From Polyangiaceae bacterium (GTDB lineage Bacteria > Myxococcota_A > Polyangia > Polyangiales > Polyangiaceae), in contig CANJMI010000001.1 in NCBI GenBank assembly GCA_947475525.1, positions 248,001-312,000 on the forward strand: DNA of 64,000 nt, written 5' to 3'. The notes under the pieces are model-generated. The model was given only the letters and a program-made list of their open reading frames with translations, searched no databases and was not told the origin of the DNA. Each line of letters opens with the position of its first letter. Position 1 is the stretch's first letter. Below, piece by piece: positions 8,632-18,041 of the stretch. A program made the translations under genes and the position numbers.

Positions 8632-9630
8632 CTACTTGCCCGCCATCTGCTCGAGCTTGCGCACGAGCTCGCCTGAGAATGTGCCCTGCGCGAGTTGCTG
8701 ACGGATTTTCTTGAACGTGTCGCTCCAGACGCTGCGCTCCGCCGGGCTCAGGGTTACCAGCGTCATATGGCTCTTGATCGTCGCGAAGGCTTTCTCGTCC
8801 TCCAAGCGGATCTTCTTTGTGAGCTTTTTCCCGGCTTTTTGGCCAGATTTCTTCACGATCTCGAGTTCGTCCGCGTTCAGCGAGGCGAGCGTCTTTTGCG
8901 TCATCACGAGCCCGCCGACGCCGACGCCGACGACGTCCTCATTGACGTGGTCGAGGTGGGCCTGCCACTGCAGCGTGACTGCGGGCAGCGATGGCACGGT
9001 CGCGACGCTCACAGCACCTGACGAGAGCTTCGGAAGGAGCTCGGGTACGCCGGAAAGCACCGGCGTGTAGCCGATCACCGATGCGGTCACCGGGGCGATC
9101 GGGTCATCCGACCACGCGTAGACTTTCATGGACTTCAGGTCGGCCGGCGACTTGATCGCCTTGCCTTTGGACATCGTGTGCGCAAGGCCGACGTCTCCCG
9201 ATCCGAGGAGCGCGAAACCTTCCTTCTTGAAGGCCTCCTGGAACTCGGGGAGAAGCTGCTCGCGAACCGAGTCGAGTTTATCCCAGCCGTCGAAGAGGCC
9301 CGGCATCTGCAGCGCCAAGATAGGCTTGTGGATCGCGCTGAGGCCGACCGAGGTCACCGCGGCGCCGTCGAGCTGGCCCGCGCGCATTTTGCCGACCATG
9401 GCCTTCTCGTCGCCTTGCGCGCCGTTGAAGTACCAGTTCAGGGTCACCGCTCCCTTGGTGTCTTTGTCGACCTTCTTCGCCCAGCTCTTGAAGACCTTGC
9501 CCCATGGGCTTTTCTTCGGGGCGAGCGTGCCGAGCGACAGTTCCTTCGCGCTTGCGGAGGTGGCGGCGGTTAGGCCCGCGGTGGCGAGTAGCACTCCAAG
9601 AATCGGACCCAAGGTGGTTCGCAGCGACAT
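8632..9630 (-). CDS. TRAP transporter-type periplasmic solute-binding protein (DctP family)
   Basis: A 332-residue periplasmic protein. The start at 9630 is fixed by GGAGGA nine bases upstream and by a signal peptide (LGPILGVLLATAGLTAATSASA). The mature part starts KELSLGTLAPKKSPWGKVF and keeps DctP landmarks (KMRAGQLDGAAVTSVGL, MPGLFDGWDKLD, PADLKSMKVYAW). DctP proteins bind organic acids or similar solutes for a DctQ/DctM membrane pair, but no such permease is in the window, so it is an orphan here. Ligand unknown. A strong terminator follows. Confidence 0.8.
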   Translation of the reverse strand: MSLRTTLGPILGVLLATAGLTAATSASAKELSLGTLAPKKSPWGKVFKSWAKKVDKDTKGAVTLNWYFNGAQGDEKAMVGKMRAGQLDGAAVTSVGLSAIHKPILALQMPGLFDGWDKLDSVREQLLPEFQEAFKKEGFALLGSGDVGLAHTMSKGKAIKSPADLKSMKVYAWSDDPIAPVTASVIGYTPVLSGVPELLPKLSSGAVSVATVPSLPAVTLQWQAHLDHVNEDVVGVGVGGLVMTQKTLASLNADELEIVKKSGQKAGKKLTKKIRLEDEKAFATIKSHMTLVTLSPAERSVWSDTFKKIRQQLAQGTFSGELVRKLEQMAGK

Positions 9631-9766
9631 CGTCTTCGTCCTCCGGTGAATTTCGTGGTGCCGCGGACCCGGAATAAACCGTGAATCCGCGACGAAAGCG
9701 CGCAAGCAATAACACGCGCGCTCCGCGCTTGGGATCACCAAAACGCCTTCTCCGTCCTACCATGGC

Positions 9767-10174
9767 TCACTCGAGGCGCTGGCGTTCGGGCACGGGTGCG
9801 ACGCTCGGTCTCCGGGCTTCTCGCACGAGCGTGACCTCGAGGACGCGCTCCCCGCGAAGAACCGTCAGCGTGACAGAGGTTCCTACAGCGCCTCGTAAAA
9901 GCCGCACAAACTGCGTTTCATCGAGGTCATCGACGTGGTTTCCGTCGACCATCTTGAGCCTGTCGCCGGTGCGAATTCCCGCGCGGTCCGCAGAGCTTCC
10001 TTCCGGCACATCGAAGGCGATGACCACGCCTGTCGACGATTCACGTTCGAGCACCGCTCCGATGGAACCGAGAGGAGAAGCGGCGGACGAACACGCGAGC
10101 GACGCTGCGGCGAGGAGGGGCAAGGCGCGCACGAGGCGAGACCGAATGGTTGTCACGGCCGAGCTTTCGCTCAA
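9767..10174 (-). CDS. Small PDZ-domain lipoprotein
   Basis: A 135-residue protein with a signal peptide and lipobox LLAAASLAC (cysteine near residue 28) followed by a single PDZ domain: GVVIAFDVPEGSSADRAGIR, then GDRLKMVDGNHVDDL and VTLTVLRGERVLEVTL. PDZ domains bind peptide C-termini; no protease domain is attached. It is the last gene of a coupled chain and overlaps the gene before it by 4 nt. Role unknown, probably an envelope adaptor. Confidence 0.72.
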   Translation of the reverse strand: MSESSAVTTIRSRLVRALPLLAAASLACSSAASPLGSIGAVLERESSTGVVIAFDVPEGSSADRAGIRTGDRLKMVDGNHVDDLDETQFVRLLRGAVGTSVTLTVLRGERVLEVTLVREARRPSVAPVPERQRLE

Positions 10175-10887
10175 GGCTTCGGTTGCGATTCGCGGCGCGC
10201 GAGATCGGCGAATCGCGCTTCGAGTTCCGCGTCACTCGAGAGTGGCTCTGAGCTCGCCATGTCGGGGGACGCGCCCGGCGACCCGGGAGCCGCGATGCGC
10301 ATCCGAGTTGCGGGGAGGTAGACGATTTGGCCTTCGTCGGTGACCTCCGAACGCAGGAGGCCTTCGGCCGAAAGCTCCGCGAGCCAGCGGTCGGCTTCGT
10401 CTTCGGTAGCGCCGAGTTGTTGTGCAAGGGTTGAGGCGAGCATTGGCTGGGTGGCGCCAAGCACGGTGTCGCGGAGGGCCCGACTCCAGGCGGCCTCGAC
10501 CGACGCGCGCATCTTTTTCGAGTAGGTCGCGATGCGCGCAAGGCCCGTCATGAACACGAGAGCGAAGGGCGCCGCGAGCCCGAGAAACACGACCGCCATC
10601 GTCGTTGCCCCCCCTACGTCCAGGCGCAGCAGCGCAAGCCCAATGATGGTGCCGAAGGTTGCGAGCGCCGCGCTGCAGCCGGCCCCAAAGCGCCACGAGG
10701 TGCGCCGCGTGTAGGCTTCTTTCGCGGCGCGAAGGGCTTCGACCTCACCGCCGCGCGTCTGGGCGCCGGCGTGAATCCTAGGTCCGCCGCAAACGGTGCA
10801 AATTTGCCTCAATTCCGCGTGCGGAACGGTTTTTCCGAAGTGGTTGGCGTGAGGGCAACCCGAGGTTTGCATGGGTCGTTCGGTCAT
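10171..10887 (-). CDS. Zinc-ribbon membrane protein with helical C-terminal domain, unknown function
   Basis: A 238-residue protein of unrecognised family. Cys11/His13 and a CTVC pair (residues 30-33) suggest an N-terminal zinc site. Two hydrophobic helices follow (about 68-90 and 93-115: SAALATFGTIIGLALL and TMAVVFLGLAAPFALVFM). The C-terminal part (TLAQQLGATEDEADRWLAEL, then SAEGLLRSEV) resembles a small winged-helix module that reads out DNA or protein. It overlaps both purQ and the PDZ gene by 4 nt. Confidence 0.55.
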   Translation of the reverse strand: MTERPMQTSGCPHANHFGKTVPHAELRQICTVCGGPRIHAGAQTRGGEVEALRAAKEAYTRRTSWRFGAGCSAALATFGTIIGLALLRLDVGGATTMAVVFLGLAAPFALVFMTGLARIATYSKKMRASVEAAWSRALRDTVLGATQPMLASTLAQQLGATEDEADRWLAELSAEGLLRSEVTDEGQIVYLPATRMRIAAPGSPGASPDMASSEPLSSDAELEARFADLARRESQPKP

Positions 10888-11618
10888 GAGGCGACCTGCG
10901 CGCGGCGCTCCTCCGTGGAGGGGTTCGATGACCCGGCGACGGTCTTGAGCAGAGTGTCGAAGAGGGCTTTGCCGTCGACGCCGCCGTGCAACCGTTCGCT
11001 CATGCGCTCGGGGTGTGGCATGAGCCCCAGGATGTTGCGTGCGGGGCCTCCGTAGATGCCGGCGATGGAATCGAGCGAGCCGTTTGGGTTCGCGCTTGCG
11101 TTGACGAGACCATCGGCGTGCGCGTAGCGGAACGCGATGCGGCCCTCGGCCTCGAGGCGGCGAAGCGTGGCAGGATCGGTGTGATAGCGGCCTTCTGCGT
11201 GCGCGATAGGCAGCCGGAGTACGGCTCCGCGGCGCTCGGTAAACGGACCCTCGGCGTCGGTACGAAGAAAGATGTCACGGCACTCGAATCGGAGGTGCTC
11301 GTTGCGCAGCAGCGCTCCGGGTAGGAGCCCGACCTCGGTCAGGATCTGAAAGCCATTGCAGACGCCGAGCACGTAACCTCCCCGGTCCGCGTGGCGGCGA
11401 ATCGCCCCGATGATCGGGCTCGTCCGCGCGATTGCCCCGCACCGCAGGTAGTCTCCGAACGAGAAGCCACCGGGGAGCGCGACCAACTCCGTGTCGGGCG
11501 GCAGGGCTGTGTCGCGGTGCCAGACGACGTCGGTCGGGATCCCCATCACCTCGCGGAGCGTGCGAATCATCTCAACGTCGGAGTTCGAACCAGGAAATAG
11601 GACAACCGCGGCGCGCAT
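10884..11618 (-). CDS. purQ: Phosphoribosylformylglycinamidine synthase glutaminase subunit PurQ
   Basis: A 244-residue class I glutamine amidotransferase that supplies ammonia for the fourth step of purine synthesis. The ATG at 11618 (MRAAVVLFPGSNSD) matches PurQ N-termini. The nucleophile lies in YVLGVCNGFQ and the His/Glu pair in GLMPHPERMSE. PurS and PurL, its partners in the three-subunit enzyme, are not in the window. Its placement between a lipoprotein gene and a zinc-ribbon gene, overlapping the latter by 4 nt, is unusual for a purine gene. Confidence 0.94.
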   Translation of the reverse strand: MRAAVVLFPGSNSDVEMIRTLREVMGIPTDVVWHRDTALPPDTELVALPGGFSFGDYLRCGAIARTSPIIGAIRRHADRGGYVLGVCNGFQILTEVGLLPGALLRNEHLRFECRDIFLRTDAEGPFTERRGAVLRLPIAHAEGRYHTDPATLRRLEAEGRIAFRYAHADGLVNASANPNGSLDSIAGIYGGPARNILGLMPHPERMSERLHGGVDGKALFDTLLKTVAGSSNPSTEERRAQVAS

Positions 11619-11638
11619 GTTCCCTACTCTATACCGCT

Positions 11639-12310
11639 TCACGGGAACGGCTGTCCGGGTTGACCGCGCTGAAAGTGGAACTTGAAGTGGCCCGTCACCC
11701 GCGAGGTCTTCGCTGCCGGTACGTCGACGGTCCCCGGGATGGCGTCGCGCGGGTCGGCCATGAGAACGTCGAACGTCGCGTCGCTGAGCTTCTCCGAGCC
11801 AACCGACTCGTTGGGATCGCCGCTGAAGAGCGCCGCGAAGGTGATCGAGCCGCTCAGCCCGTAGAGAATGACATTTTGGCTGTGGCACGAGTTCTGGAGA
11901 TACAGCGACATGCTGATCCGTGGTGCCGCCCCGAGCGCGAGTCCGGGAGCGATGGCGCTCAGCAACTGCGGCGCGAGGCCTACCTCGATGGGCTTGCCGA
12001 GCTCCGTCTCGCGAAGGCTGCTAAGTTCCGTGACGAGCACCTCGAGGCCATCGGACACCCCCTGCAGGTCGCTCCCGCGCTGCACGCGGATTTGCAGCGT
12101 TTCGCGGAACGGAATGGCGCCGAAGAAGTCTGGCGCGAGGTCGAAGGTCCCGTCCCAGCACGACTCGGCTTTGAGCGCGTCGCTGTGCACGTCGCCCTCG
12201 CCCTGGCCGAGGACCGCGCAGGCGCTCGTGCTCGTGAGCAGGAGTAGCAAGGCGATCGCTCGATAGGACGTTGTCGGACGACGCCGCGAGCCGAGTGGGC
12301 GAGGCGTCAT
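11639..12310 (-). CDS. Lipoprotein of unknown function
   Basis: A 223-residue protein with a basic N-terminus, a hydrophobic stretch and the lipobox LLTSTSAC (Cys31). The rest (for example SCWDGTFDLAPDFFGAIPFR and SRVTGHFKFHFQRG) looks beta-rich and matches no family I know. It overlaps mnmA by 4 nt upstream and precedes purQ by 20 bp. Probably anchored in the outer or inner membrane facing the periplasm. Confidence 0.62.
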   Translation of the reverse strand: MTPRPLGSRRRPTTSYRAIALLLLLTSTSACAVLGQGEGDVHSDALKAESCWDGTFDLAPDFFGAIPFRETLQIRVQRGSDLQGVSDGLEVLVTELSSLRETELGKPIEVGLAPQLLSAIAPGLALGAAPRISMSLYLQNSCHSQNVILYGLSGSITFAALFSGDPNESVGSEKLSDATFDVLMADPRDAIPGTVDVPAAKTSRVTGHFKFHFQRGQPGQPFP

Positions 12311-13434
12311 CCTTGGTCCGCGTCCGCCCGCGAGATCGTTGCGCCACCGAGGACGCGGTCACCACGATAGGCGACTGCAATTTGGCCTGGCGCGATGGCG
12401 CGAACAGGTTCGTCAAACGTCACGATGTACAGCATTTTACCGTGCTCTTCGCGGCGTTCGATGGTCGCAGCCTGGGCGCGGTGATGCGAGCGGACCTTCA
12501 CGTCGGCACGCAGCGGGAACGCGACGTCTTCGGCCCATGCGCCGTCGACGAGGGTCGCACTGGAGGCGGCCGCCTCGTCGCCGACAACGACCGCGTCTTG
12601 CGATGCGTCGATGGCCGTCACGAAGGCGGGCTTGCCGAGAGCGATGCCAAGTCCGCGGCGTTGGCCAACCGTGAAATGGTGCACCCCGTCGTGCCGCCCG
12701 AGCACGCGGCCTTCGCGGTCGACGATTGGCCCCGGGCGCACGGGCGCTTTCGCTCGCGCTTCCACGAACGACGCATACTCGCCGGTCGGCACGAAGCAGA
12801 GCTCCTGGCTCTCGCCCTTTTCGGCGCCGGGCAAGCCGCGTGCGAGCGCTTCGGCACGAACCTCTTCCTTCAGCGATTGTCCGAGCGGCAGCACGAGCCG
12901 CGCGAGGTCCGCGGCGTCGAGCGTATGCAAATAGTAGCTCTGGTCTTTTCGCGCGTCGCGGCCCGCATGCAGCACCGGTCGGCCTGCCTCATCGCGTGTC
13001 ACGCGCGCATAGTGTCCGGTGGCGATCGCCGCGGCGCCGAGTCGTTCGGCGAGGCCGAAGAGCTCGCGCATTTTGACCGAGCGGTTGCACCAAACGCACG
13101 GGCTTGGCGTGGTGCCTTCGAGGTAGGCTGCCACGAACGGCTCGACGACGGCGCTCGTGAAGAGTTCGCGTCGGTCGAAGGTGTAGTGCGGGATCCCCAA
13201 GAAATCCGCGACAAGCCGTGCGTCATGCGCGTCTTCGGGGGCACAACAACGGGACTTCTCAGGCGCTCCTGGGGGATAGTCCCAGAGGTGGAGCGTCACG
13301 CCGACGGTATCGTAGCCGGCATCGACGAGGCGCGCGGCGGCGACCGCCGAATCGACGCCCCCCGACATTGCGATGAGCACCCGGCTTCCCGCTGCGAAGC
13401 CGTCGCCGAACTCTTGGCTGCTGGCAGGGATCAT
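12307..13434 (-). CDS. mnmA: tRNA-specific 2-thiouridylase MnmA
   Basis: Thiolates U34 of tRNAs for Lys, Glu and Gln, using ATP and sulfur relayed from IscS. The 375-residue protein has the ATP-binding PP-loop SGGVDS (residues 24-29), the two catalytic cysteines Cys113 (TPSPCVWCN) and Cys213 (SQELCFVP), and the HFTVGQRRGLG motif. Size is typical. It leads a chain of minus-strand genes with 4-nt overlaps down to 9767. The kinase gene at 13506 is divergent, leaving about 70 bp for both promoters. Confidence 0.95.
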   Translation of the reverse strand: MIPASSQEFGDGFAAGSRVLIAMSGGVDSAVAAARLVDAGYDTVGVTLHLWDYPPGAPEKSRCCAPEDAHDARLVADFLGIPHYTFDRRELFTSAVVEPFVAAYLEGTTPSPCVWCNRSVKMRELFGLAERLGAAAIATGHYARVTRDEAGRPVLHAGRDARKDQSYYLHTLDAADLARLVLPLGQSLKEEVRAEALARGLPGAEKGESQELCFVPTGEYASFVEARAKAPVRPGPIVDREGRVLGRHDGVHHFTVGQRRGLGIALGKPAFVTAIDASQDAVVVGDEAAASSATLVDGAWAEDVAFPLRADVKVRSHHRAQAATIERREEHGKMLYIVTFDEPVRAIAPGQIAVAYRGDRVLGGATISRADADQG

Positions 13435-13505
13435 GGGTCAGAGCATAGCCTGATGCACGCACGAGTAGCACCTTGCGTGCCGTTCGGGCTATTGTCCGCA
13501 GTCCG

Positions 13506-15719
13506 ATGACGGCACGACCGCCGCCGCCCCGCCGCACCAGTCCGCCGCTTCCCCAAGCGACAGGCCACGACCTGTCTGGTTCCCAGACATCGGCCCCATT
13601 GCATTCGGCGCCCGCGAGGTCCACGCCGCCGCTTGGTGACGACCGCCCCGATGCGGACGAGCCGCTGCCGCAGACGTTCTTCCTCGGTCGCTACCGTGTC
13701 GTCGACGAAATCGGCGTAGGCGGCATGGCGAGCGTGCACCTCGCGCGAGTCGATGGCCCGGGCGGCTTTCAGAAATGGGTCGCGATCAAGCGCATCCACC
13801 CGCACTTGGTCGAAGACGACCAGTTCGTCGACATGTTCCTCGACGAAGCCCGCATCGCCGCGGGCATCAATCACGCCAACGTCGCGCAGGTGTTCGACCT
13901 CGGCAAGGACGACAACACGTACTGGATCGCCATGGAATACCTCCACGGCGAGCCCCTCCGCGACATGATGCGTCGCGTGGACGAGCTCGGCGCGCAGGTG
14001 CCGTTTCATCTTGCCGCGCGCATTTGTGCGGATGCCGCTGAAGGGTTGCACGGCGCCCACGAGCTGCGCGGTCGCAATGGGCAGTTGCTCGGGCTCGTTC
14101 ACCGCGACGTCACACCTCACAACCTGTTTCTCACTTACGAGGGCAACACCAAGGTCGTCGACTTCGGTATCGCCAAGGTGATCGATCGCCTCGCGTCGAC
14201 GCGCGCGGGAACGCTGAAGGGCAAGCTTGCCTACATGTCGCCCGAGCAAGTGCGTGGCCTGGAAATCGACCGCCGCACGGATGTCTTCGCCCTCGGAATC
14301 GTACTTTGGGAGCTGACGACCAACCGCCGACTCTTCCGGATGGAAACCGATCTCGATACGCTCGAGAAGGTCCAAGCATGCGTGGTGCCGCTGCCCTCGA
14401 CCCTCGTCGCCGGCTATCCACCGGAGCTCGAGCAGGTGGTGATGAAGGCTCTCGCGCAACGCCGCGAAGACCGTTACCAGACCGCGCGCGAATTTTCGCG
14501 TGGGCTGCAGGAATGCCTCATGCGGCAAGGTCTCTTCGTCGCGCCCGAGGACGTCGGCGACTACTTGAAGCAGCTCTTTGCCGACCGCGTGCGCAAGCGC
14601 GACCGGTACCTCGAATGGGCTGCCGAGGTCACCGGCCACGTGGATCTCAACCAGCTGCAAGGGCACGCCGATGCCGGTCCGTCGAACCCCCCGCCGCTCG
14701 CAAATTCGCAGCACGCGCGCAGCGTGCCGCCACCGCCGCCCGAGCGGTCCGGCCCCCTCGTCTCCGGAGGCAGCGACTACGCCTCGGCGTCGGCCGTCGT
14801 TACCTCGGCGCCGCTGCGGCACGCGCCCATGATGCCGCAACATGAACTCGCGGCCACCTCGCTGATGGACGAGGACGAGGAAATCCCGACGCAGGTCGCG
14901 ACCGAAGCGCTGATGCCGCAGCCGTTAGGCAACCCGAATTCAGGGTGGCCGCCAAGCACGGCGACGATGAACCTCGGCGAGACGGTCGCCCTCCCCAATG
15001 GGTTGCGGCTGCCCTCGGTCCCGGCCGCAGGGTATGCACAGCAGGTGCACGCCCCGCCGCCCCCACCGCAACGCGACCACCTCGGGCCGACGAATCTCGC
15101 GGGAAACCCTGCGTCTCAAGCCGTGATCGAGACGAAGATGAGCATGCCGCGACCCGCGGCGCTCGCCGATTTTCTGGTCGAACAGGGTGACATCGCGATC
15201 CCCGCGCCGCGCAGCACGGGTCTGCTCGTTGCGATCGCGGTGCTCGCGACCCTCTGCGTGATCGGCGTCGGCGCACTCGTGATCTACAAGCTTGGGCATC
15301 CACTCGATTCGGCGCCGGTCGCGGCGTCCCCGACGTCGAGCTCGACGACCGCGTCGAACTCCCCCCGCTCGGCAGGCGCGCCCGGTCCCGCGTTGGTCGG
15401 GACTGCCGCGGAAGGCCAAGCGTCGTCGCCCGAGAAGAGCGCTCCTTCGGCGGAGGGGCGCGCCAATGGGGCCGAGCCTGCGACAGCCCCGCCAGCGGCA
15501 TCGGCGACGGCGCTTGCTCCGGGACGCCTGACGATCGACTGCAAGCCCGCCTGCGATTCGGTCGTTGCGGCCGGTCGCTCGCTCGGTCCGTCGCCCGTCG
15601 TGGGCGCGTCGATTCCTCCTGGCTCGCAGCGCGTCACCGTGAAGCGCGGCCCTCAACAAAAGACCGTTGTCGTTAACATTCAGTCGGGTCAGCTCACGAC
15701 TCAGACCGTGACGATGTGA
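13506..15719 (+). CDS. Eukaryote-like Ser/Thr protein kinase, membrane-anchored, PEGA-like C-terminus
   Basis: A 737-residue protein. The N-terminal kinase domain (about residues 60-340) has the glycine loop GVGGMASVHLA, Lys95 in VAIKRI, the HRD at 199-201 (VHRDVTPHNL), DFG at 219-221 and MSPEQVRG, so it should be active. A long Pro/Ser-rich linker leads to one membrane helix (LLVAIAVLATLCVIGVGALV) and a roughly 200-residue outer part ending in a small PEGA-like domain (IPPGSQRVTVKRGPQQKTVV). The ATG at 13506 is preferred over an upstream TTG at 13473. It overlaps the methyltransferase gene by 4 nt. Confidence 0.9.
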   Translation: MTARPPPPRRTSPPLPQATGHDLSGSQTSAPLHSAPARSTPPLGDDRPDADEPLPQTFFLGRYRVVDEIGVGGMASVHLARVDGPGGFQKWVAIKRIHPHLVEDDQFVDMFLDEARIAAGINHANVAQVFDLGKDDNTYWIAMEYLHGEPLRDMMRRVDELGAQVPFHLAARICADAAEGLHGAHELRGRNGQLLGLVHRDVTPHNLFLTYEGNTKVVDFGIAKVIDRLASTRAGTLKGKLAYMSPEQVRGLEIDRRTDVFALGIVLWELTTNRRLFRMETDLDTLEKVQACVVPLPSTLVAGYPPELEQVVMKALAQRREDRYQTAREFSRGLQECLMRQGLFVAPEDVGDYLKQLFADRVRKRDRYLEWAAEVTGHVDLNQLQGHADAGPSNPPPLANSQHARSVPPPPPERSGPLVSGGSDYASASAVVTSAPLRHAPMMPQHELAATSLMDEDEEIPTQVATEALMPQPLGNPNSGWPPSTATMNLGETVALPNGLRLPSVPAAGYAQQVHAPPPPPQRDHLGPTNLAGNPASQAVIETKMSMPRPAALADFLVEQGDIAIPAPRSTGLLVAIAVLATLCVIGVGALVIYKLGHPLDSAPVAASPTSSSTTASNSPRSAGAPGPALVGTAAEGQASSPEKSAPSAEGRANGAEPATAPPAASATALAPGRLTIDCKPACDSVVAAGRSLGPSPVVGASIPPGSQRVTVKRGPQQKTVVVNIQSGQLTTQTVTM

Positions 15720-17041
15720 CCTTGCGCGAACCCGTGAAGCCTCGAAGTCGATCCGTCCAAAGCCGCGGCGGGAGCCGTGCTGAGCCCGCCCTCGAGCTCC
15801 TCATCGACGATGTCGCCATGACTGGCGAGGGAGTCGGTCATTTGCCCAACGGCGACGCGGTGTTCGTTCCCGGCACGATTGCGGGCGAGCGTGTCCTCGC
15901 GGAGGTCGGCGGAGGTCGACCACGCCGCGGAACCTTGTTGAAACTTCTCGAAGTGAGCACGACCCGCGTTGAGCCGGCGTGCCCCGTCGTCGCTCGCTGC
16001 GGCGGCTGCGACTTCATGCACCTCTCGCCTCTTGCGCGCGAGGACTGGCATCGGCGTCATACGACGCGCGCGCTCACTGGCGTGCTCGCGAAGCTCGGCG
16101 TCGAGTTGCCCGAGCCGACGTTCCACTCGGCTCCGCGCGAGCTTGGGTACCGAACGCGGGCTCGCCTGCATGTCGCAGCGAACGGGCGTCACGTCCGCGT
16201 GGGCTATCGCGGGGCGCGCACCCATGAGCTTGTGCCAGTGTCCGAGTGCGTCGTCCTCTCGGCTGAACTTGCGCCAATCCTAAGTGAATTGCAGGAAATC
16301 CTCGCATCCTCCCGTGGCGAGGGTGACGCAAACGTCGCCCTTGGCCACGGCAGGATGCGCGTCTTCGATTTGCGCTGGACGGGGGTCCTCGCGGATTCCG
16401 CGTTCCGTGCACTCGACGCGGCGATTCGCGACAAGCGCCTCGCAGGCGCGCGCATTTGGCTCGACGGCGCGCGCGAGCCGCTCGTCGCCGGCGATCCGCG
16501 TCCGGTGGTCGTCGCGGCCGATGGCCTCGAGCTGGCCGTTGCCGCGGGCGGTTTTGCTCAAGCTTCGGACGACGCGGGCGCCGCGCTTGCCCGGCGCGTA
16601 GCCGAGATCGCGTCGGCGACGAAGCCCGCAAAGGCGATCGAGCTCTTCGCGGGAAGCGGCACATTGACCGTGATGCTCGCGCGCGAAGTCGGGCAGCTCA
16701 CGGCGATCGAGCGTGACGAGGCCGCGGTTCTCGCGCTACGTGGAAACCTCCTCGCCCGCGGGCTCTCGGTGCGCGTGCGACTCGACGACGCCGACGTCGT
16801 GGACCTTCCGAAGGTCGATCTCATCGTGCTGGATCCCCCTCGCGGTGGAGCGGCGGCGGCGGTCGCGAATCTCGTGAAATCGCGCCCGAAACGCATCGTG
16901 TACGTCTCGTGCAACGCGCTCACGCTCGCGCGTGACCTCGCCGTGCTCGTCGCCGACCGTTACCGGATCGAGTCGCTCGATCTCTTCGACGTGTTCGCGC
17001 AGACGAGCCACGTTGAGGTCGTCGCATCGCTCGTGCGCTGA
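15716..17041 (+). CDS. 23S rRNA (uracil-C5) methyltransferase, RlmD/RumA-like
   Basis: A 441-residue class I SAM methyltransferase making m5U in RNA. An N-terminal TRAM domain (DVAMTGEGVGHLPNG) is followed by a [4Fe-4S] site formed by Cys89, Cys95, Cys98 and Cys178, matching the E. coli RlmD pattern. The SAM-binding motif IELFAGSGTLTVML, the LIVLDPPRGG motif and the nucleophile in RIVYVSCNALTLARDL are intact. The start is a GTG that overlaps the kinase stop codon (GTGA). RlmD is the likeliest assignment, but RlmC or TrmA-type targets cannot be excluded from sequence alone. Confidence 0.88.
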   Translation: MTLREPVKPRSRSVQSRGGSRAEPALELLIDDVAMTGEGVGHLPNGDAVFVPGTIAGERVLAEVGGGRPRRGTLLKLLEVSTTRVEPACPVVARCGGCDFMHLSPLAREDWHRRHTTRALTGVLAKLGVELPEPTFHSAPRELGYRTRARLHVAANGRHVRVGYRGARTHELVPVSECVVLSAELAPILSELQEILASSRGEGDANVALGHGRMRVFDLRWTGVLADSAFRALDAAIRDKRLAGARIWLDGAREPLVAGDPRPVVVAADGLELAVAAGGFAQASDDAGAALARRVAEIASATKPAKAIELFAGSGTLTVMLAREVGQLTAIERDEAAVLALRGNLLARGLSVRVRLDDADVVDLPKVDLIVLDPPRGGAAAAVANLVKSRPKRIVYVSCNALTLARDLAVLVADRYRIESLDLFDVFAQTSHVEVVASLVR

Positions 17042-17044
17042 GCG

Positions 17045-17908
17045 ATGGCCCGTTCGCATCCGCCTTCGCTGACGACTCTCGCTCACCGGGCCGTGCGCGA
17101 CGAACGCCTCTTCGGACGCGGAGACCTTGTCGTCTGCGGCTGTTCGGGCGGACCCGATTCGACGGCGATGCTGCACGCGCTGGCCCTCTTGCGTCGCCGG
17201 TTAGGGCACGAACTCCTGGCTGTCGGCATCGATCATGGGCTTCGTGCGGAGGCGCCCGCGGAGCTCGCGTTCGCCGCCGCAGCGTCGTTGCGCATGGGCA
17301 TACCGTTCGAAGTGAGCAAGGTCGCCGTGCCGCATGGGCCGAATCTCCAGGCGCGCGCGCGGACCGAGCGCCATCTCGCCTTGCAAGCGGTCGCTTCCCG
17401 CGTCGGAGGGGCGGTCGTCGCGCTTGGGCATACCGCCGACGACCGAGCGGAAACGCTGCTCATGCGTCTCCTCCGCGGAGCGGGACCGCGCGGCCTTGCC
17501 GTGATGCCGGCCCGTGCGCCGTCACCTGTCGGCGGCGTTGATGTGGTGCGGCCGATCGTCTCCGCGCGGCGCGAGGCCGTTCGGTTGCACCTCGCCCGCC
17601 ACGAGCTATCGTTCGCTGAAGACCCTACGAACGTCGACCCGCGGTTTCTTCGCGCACGGGTGCGCCATGAGCTGCTCCCGCTCCTCGAAGACCTGTCGCC
17701 TGGCGCATCCTCCCACCTGTGTCACCTCGCCGAAATGCTCCGCCTCGAACTGCCCGACCCCCTTGCGGCGTTGGGTCGCGCCCAGCGGCTTCAACTCGAC
17801 CGGTCGGTACGTTCGGGGAAGCATTTTACGACGCTACGAATCAGTGGTGCTCGCGACGTCCGCGTGACGTTTTCGGAAAAAACACCTGTCCTTCCGGACG
17901 AACAGTGA
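17045..17908 (+). CDS. tilS: tRNA(Ile)-lysidine synthase TilS
   Basis: Converts C34 of the CAU-anticodon isoleucine tRNA to lysidine. The N-terminal N-type ATP pyrophosphatase domain shows the PP-loop [20 protein letters not shown], the [19 protein letters not shown] segment and [21 protein letters not shown]. At 287 residues it is shorter than E. coli TilS (432) and lacks most of the C-terminal tRNA-binding domains, as in other compact versions. It starts 3 bp after the rRNA methyltransferase and is followed by ftsH, a neighbour it has in many bacteria. Confidence 0.93.
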   Translation: MARSHPPSLTTLAHRAVRDERLFGRGDLVVCGCSGGPDSTAMLHALALLRRRLGHELLAVGIDHGLRAEAPAELAFAAAASLRMGIPFEVSKVAVPHGPNLQARARTERHLALQAVASRVGGAVVALGHTADDRAETLLMRLLRGAGPRGLAVMPARAPSPVGGVDVVRPIVSARREAVRLHLARHELSFAEDPTNVDPRFLRARVRHELLPLLEDLSPGASSHLCHLAEMLRLELPDPLAALGRAQRLQLDRSVRSGKHFTTLRISGARDVRVTFSEKTPVLPDEQ

Positions 17909-18041
17909 TCATGCTTTCCGTGGCCGTGCCCAACACGCGGCTCGGCCATTTCTTACGGCGATGGGCTCTCCCATCGACGGCCGCCTCTGCCACCCTCGCG
18001 GGCACTCAAGCCCGCGCGCATTCCCCCTCCGCGAATCGACC

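Noticed and set aside
13431-14843. 470-codon minus-strand open frame opposite the kinase gene
   Set aside because: Antisense to a complete kinase domain with all motifs; long antisense frames are expected in high-GC coding DNA.
17998-18015. Hairpin GCGGGC-ACTCAA-GCCCGC before ftsH as terminator
   Set aside because: No T-run follows, the stem is only 6 bp, and it lies just ahead of a codirectional start codon.
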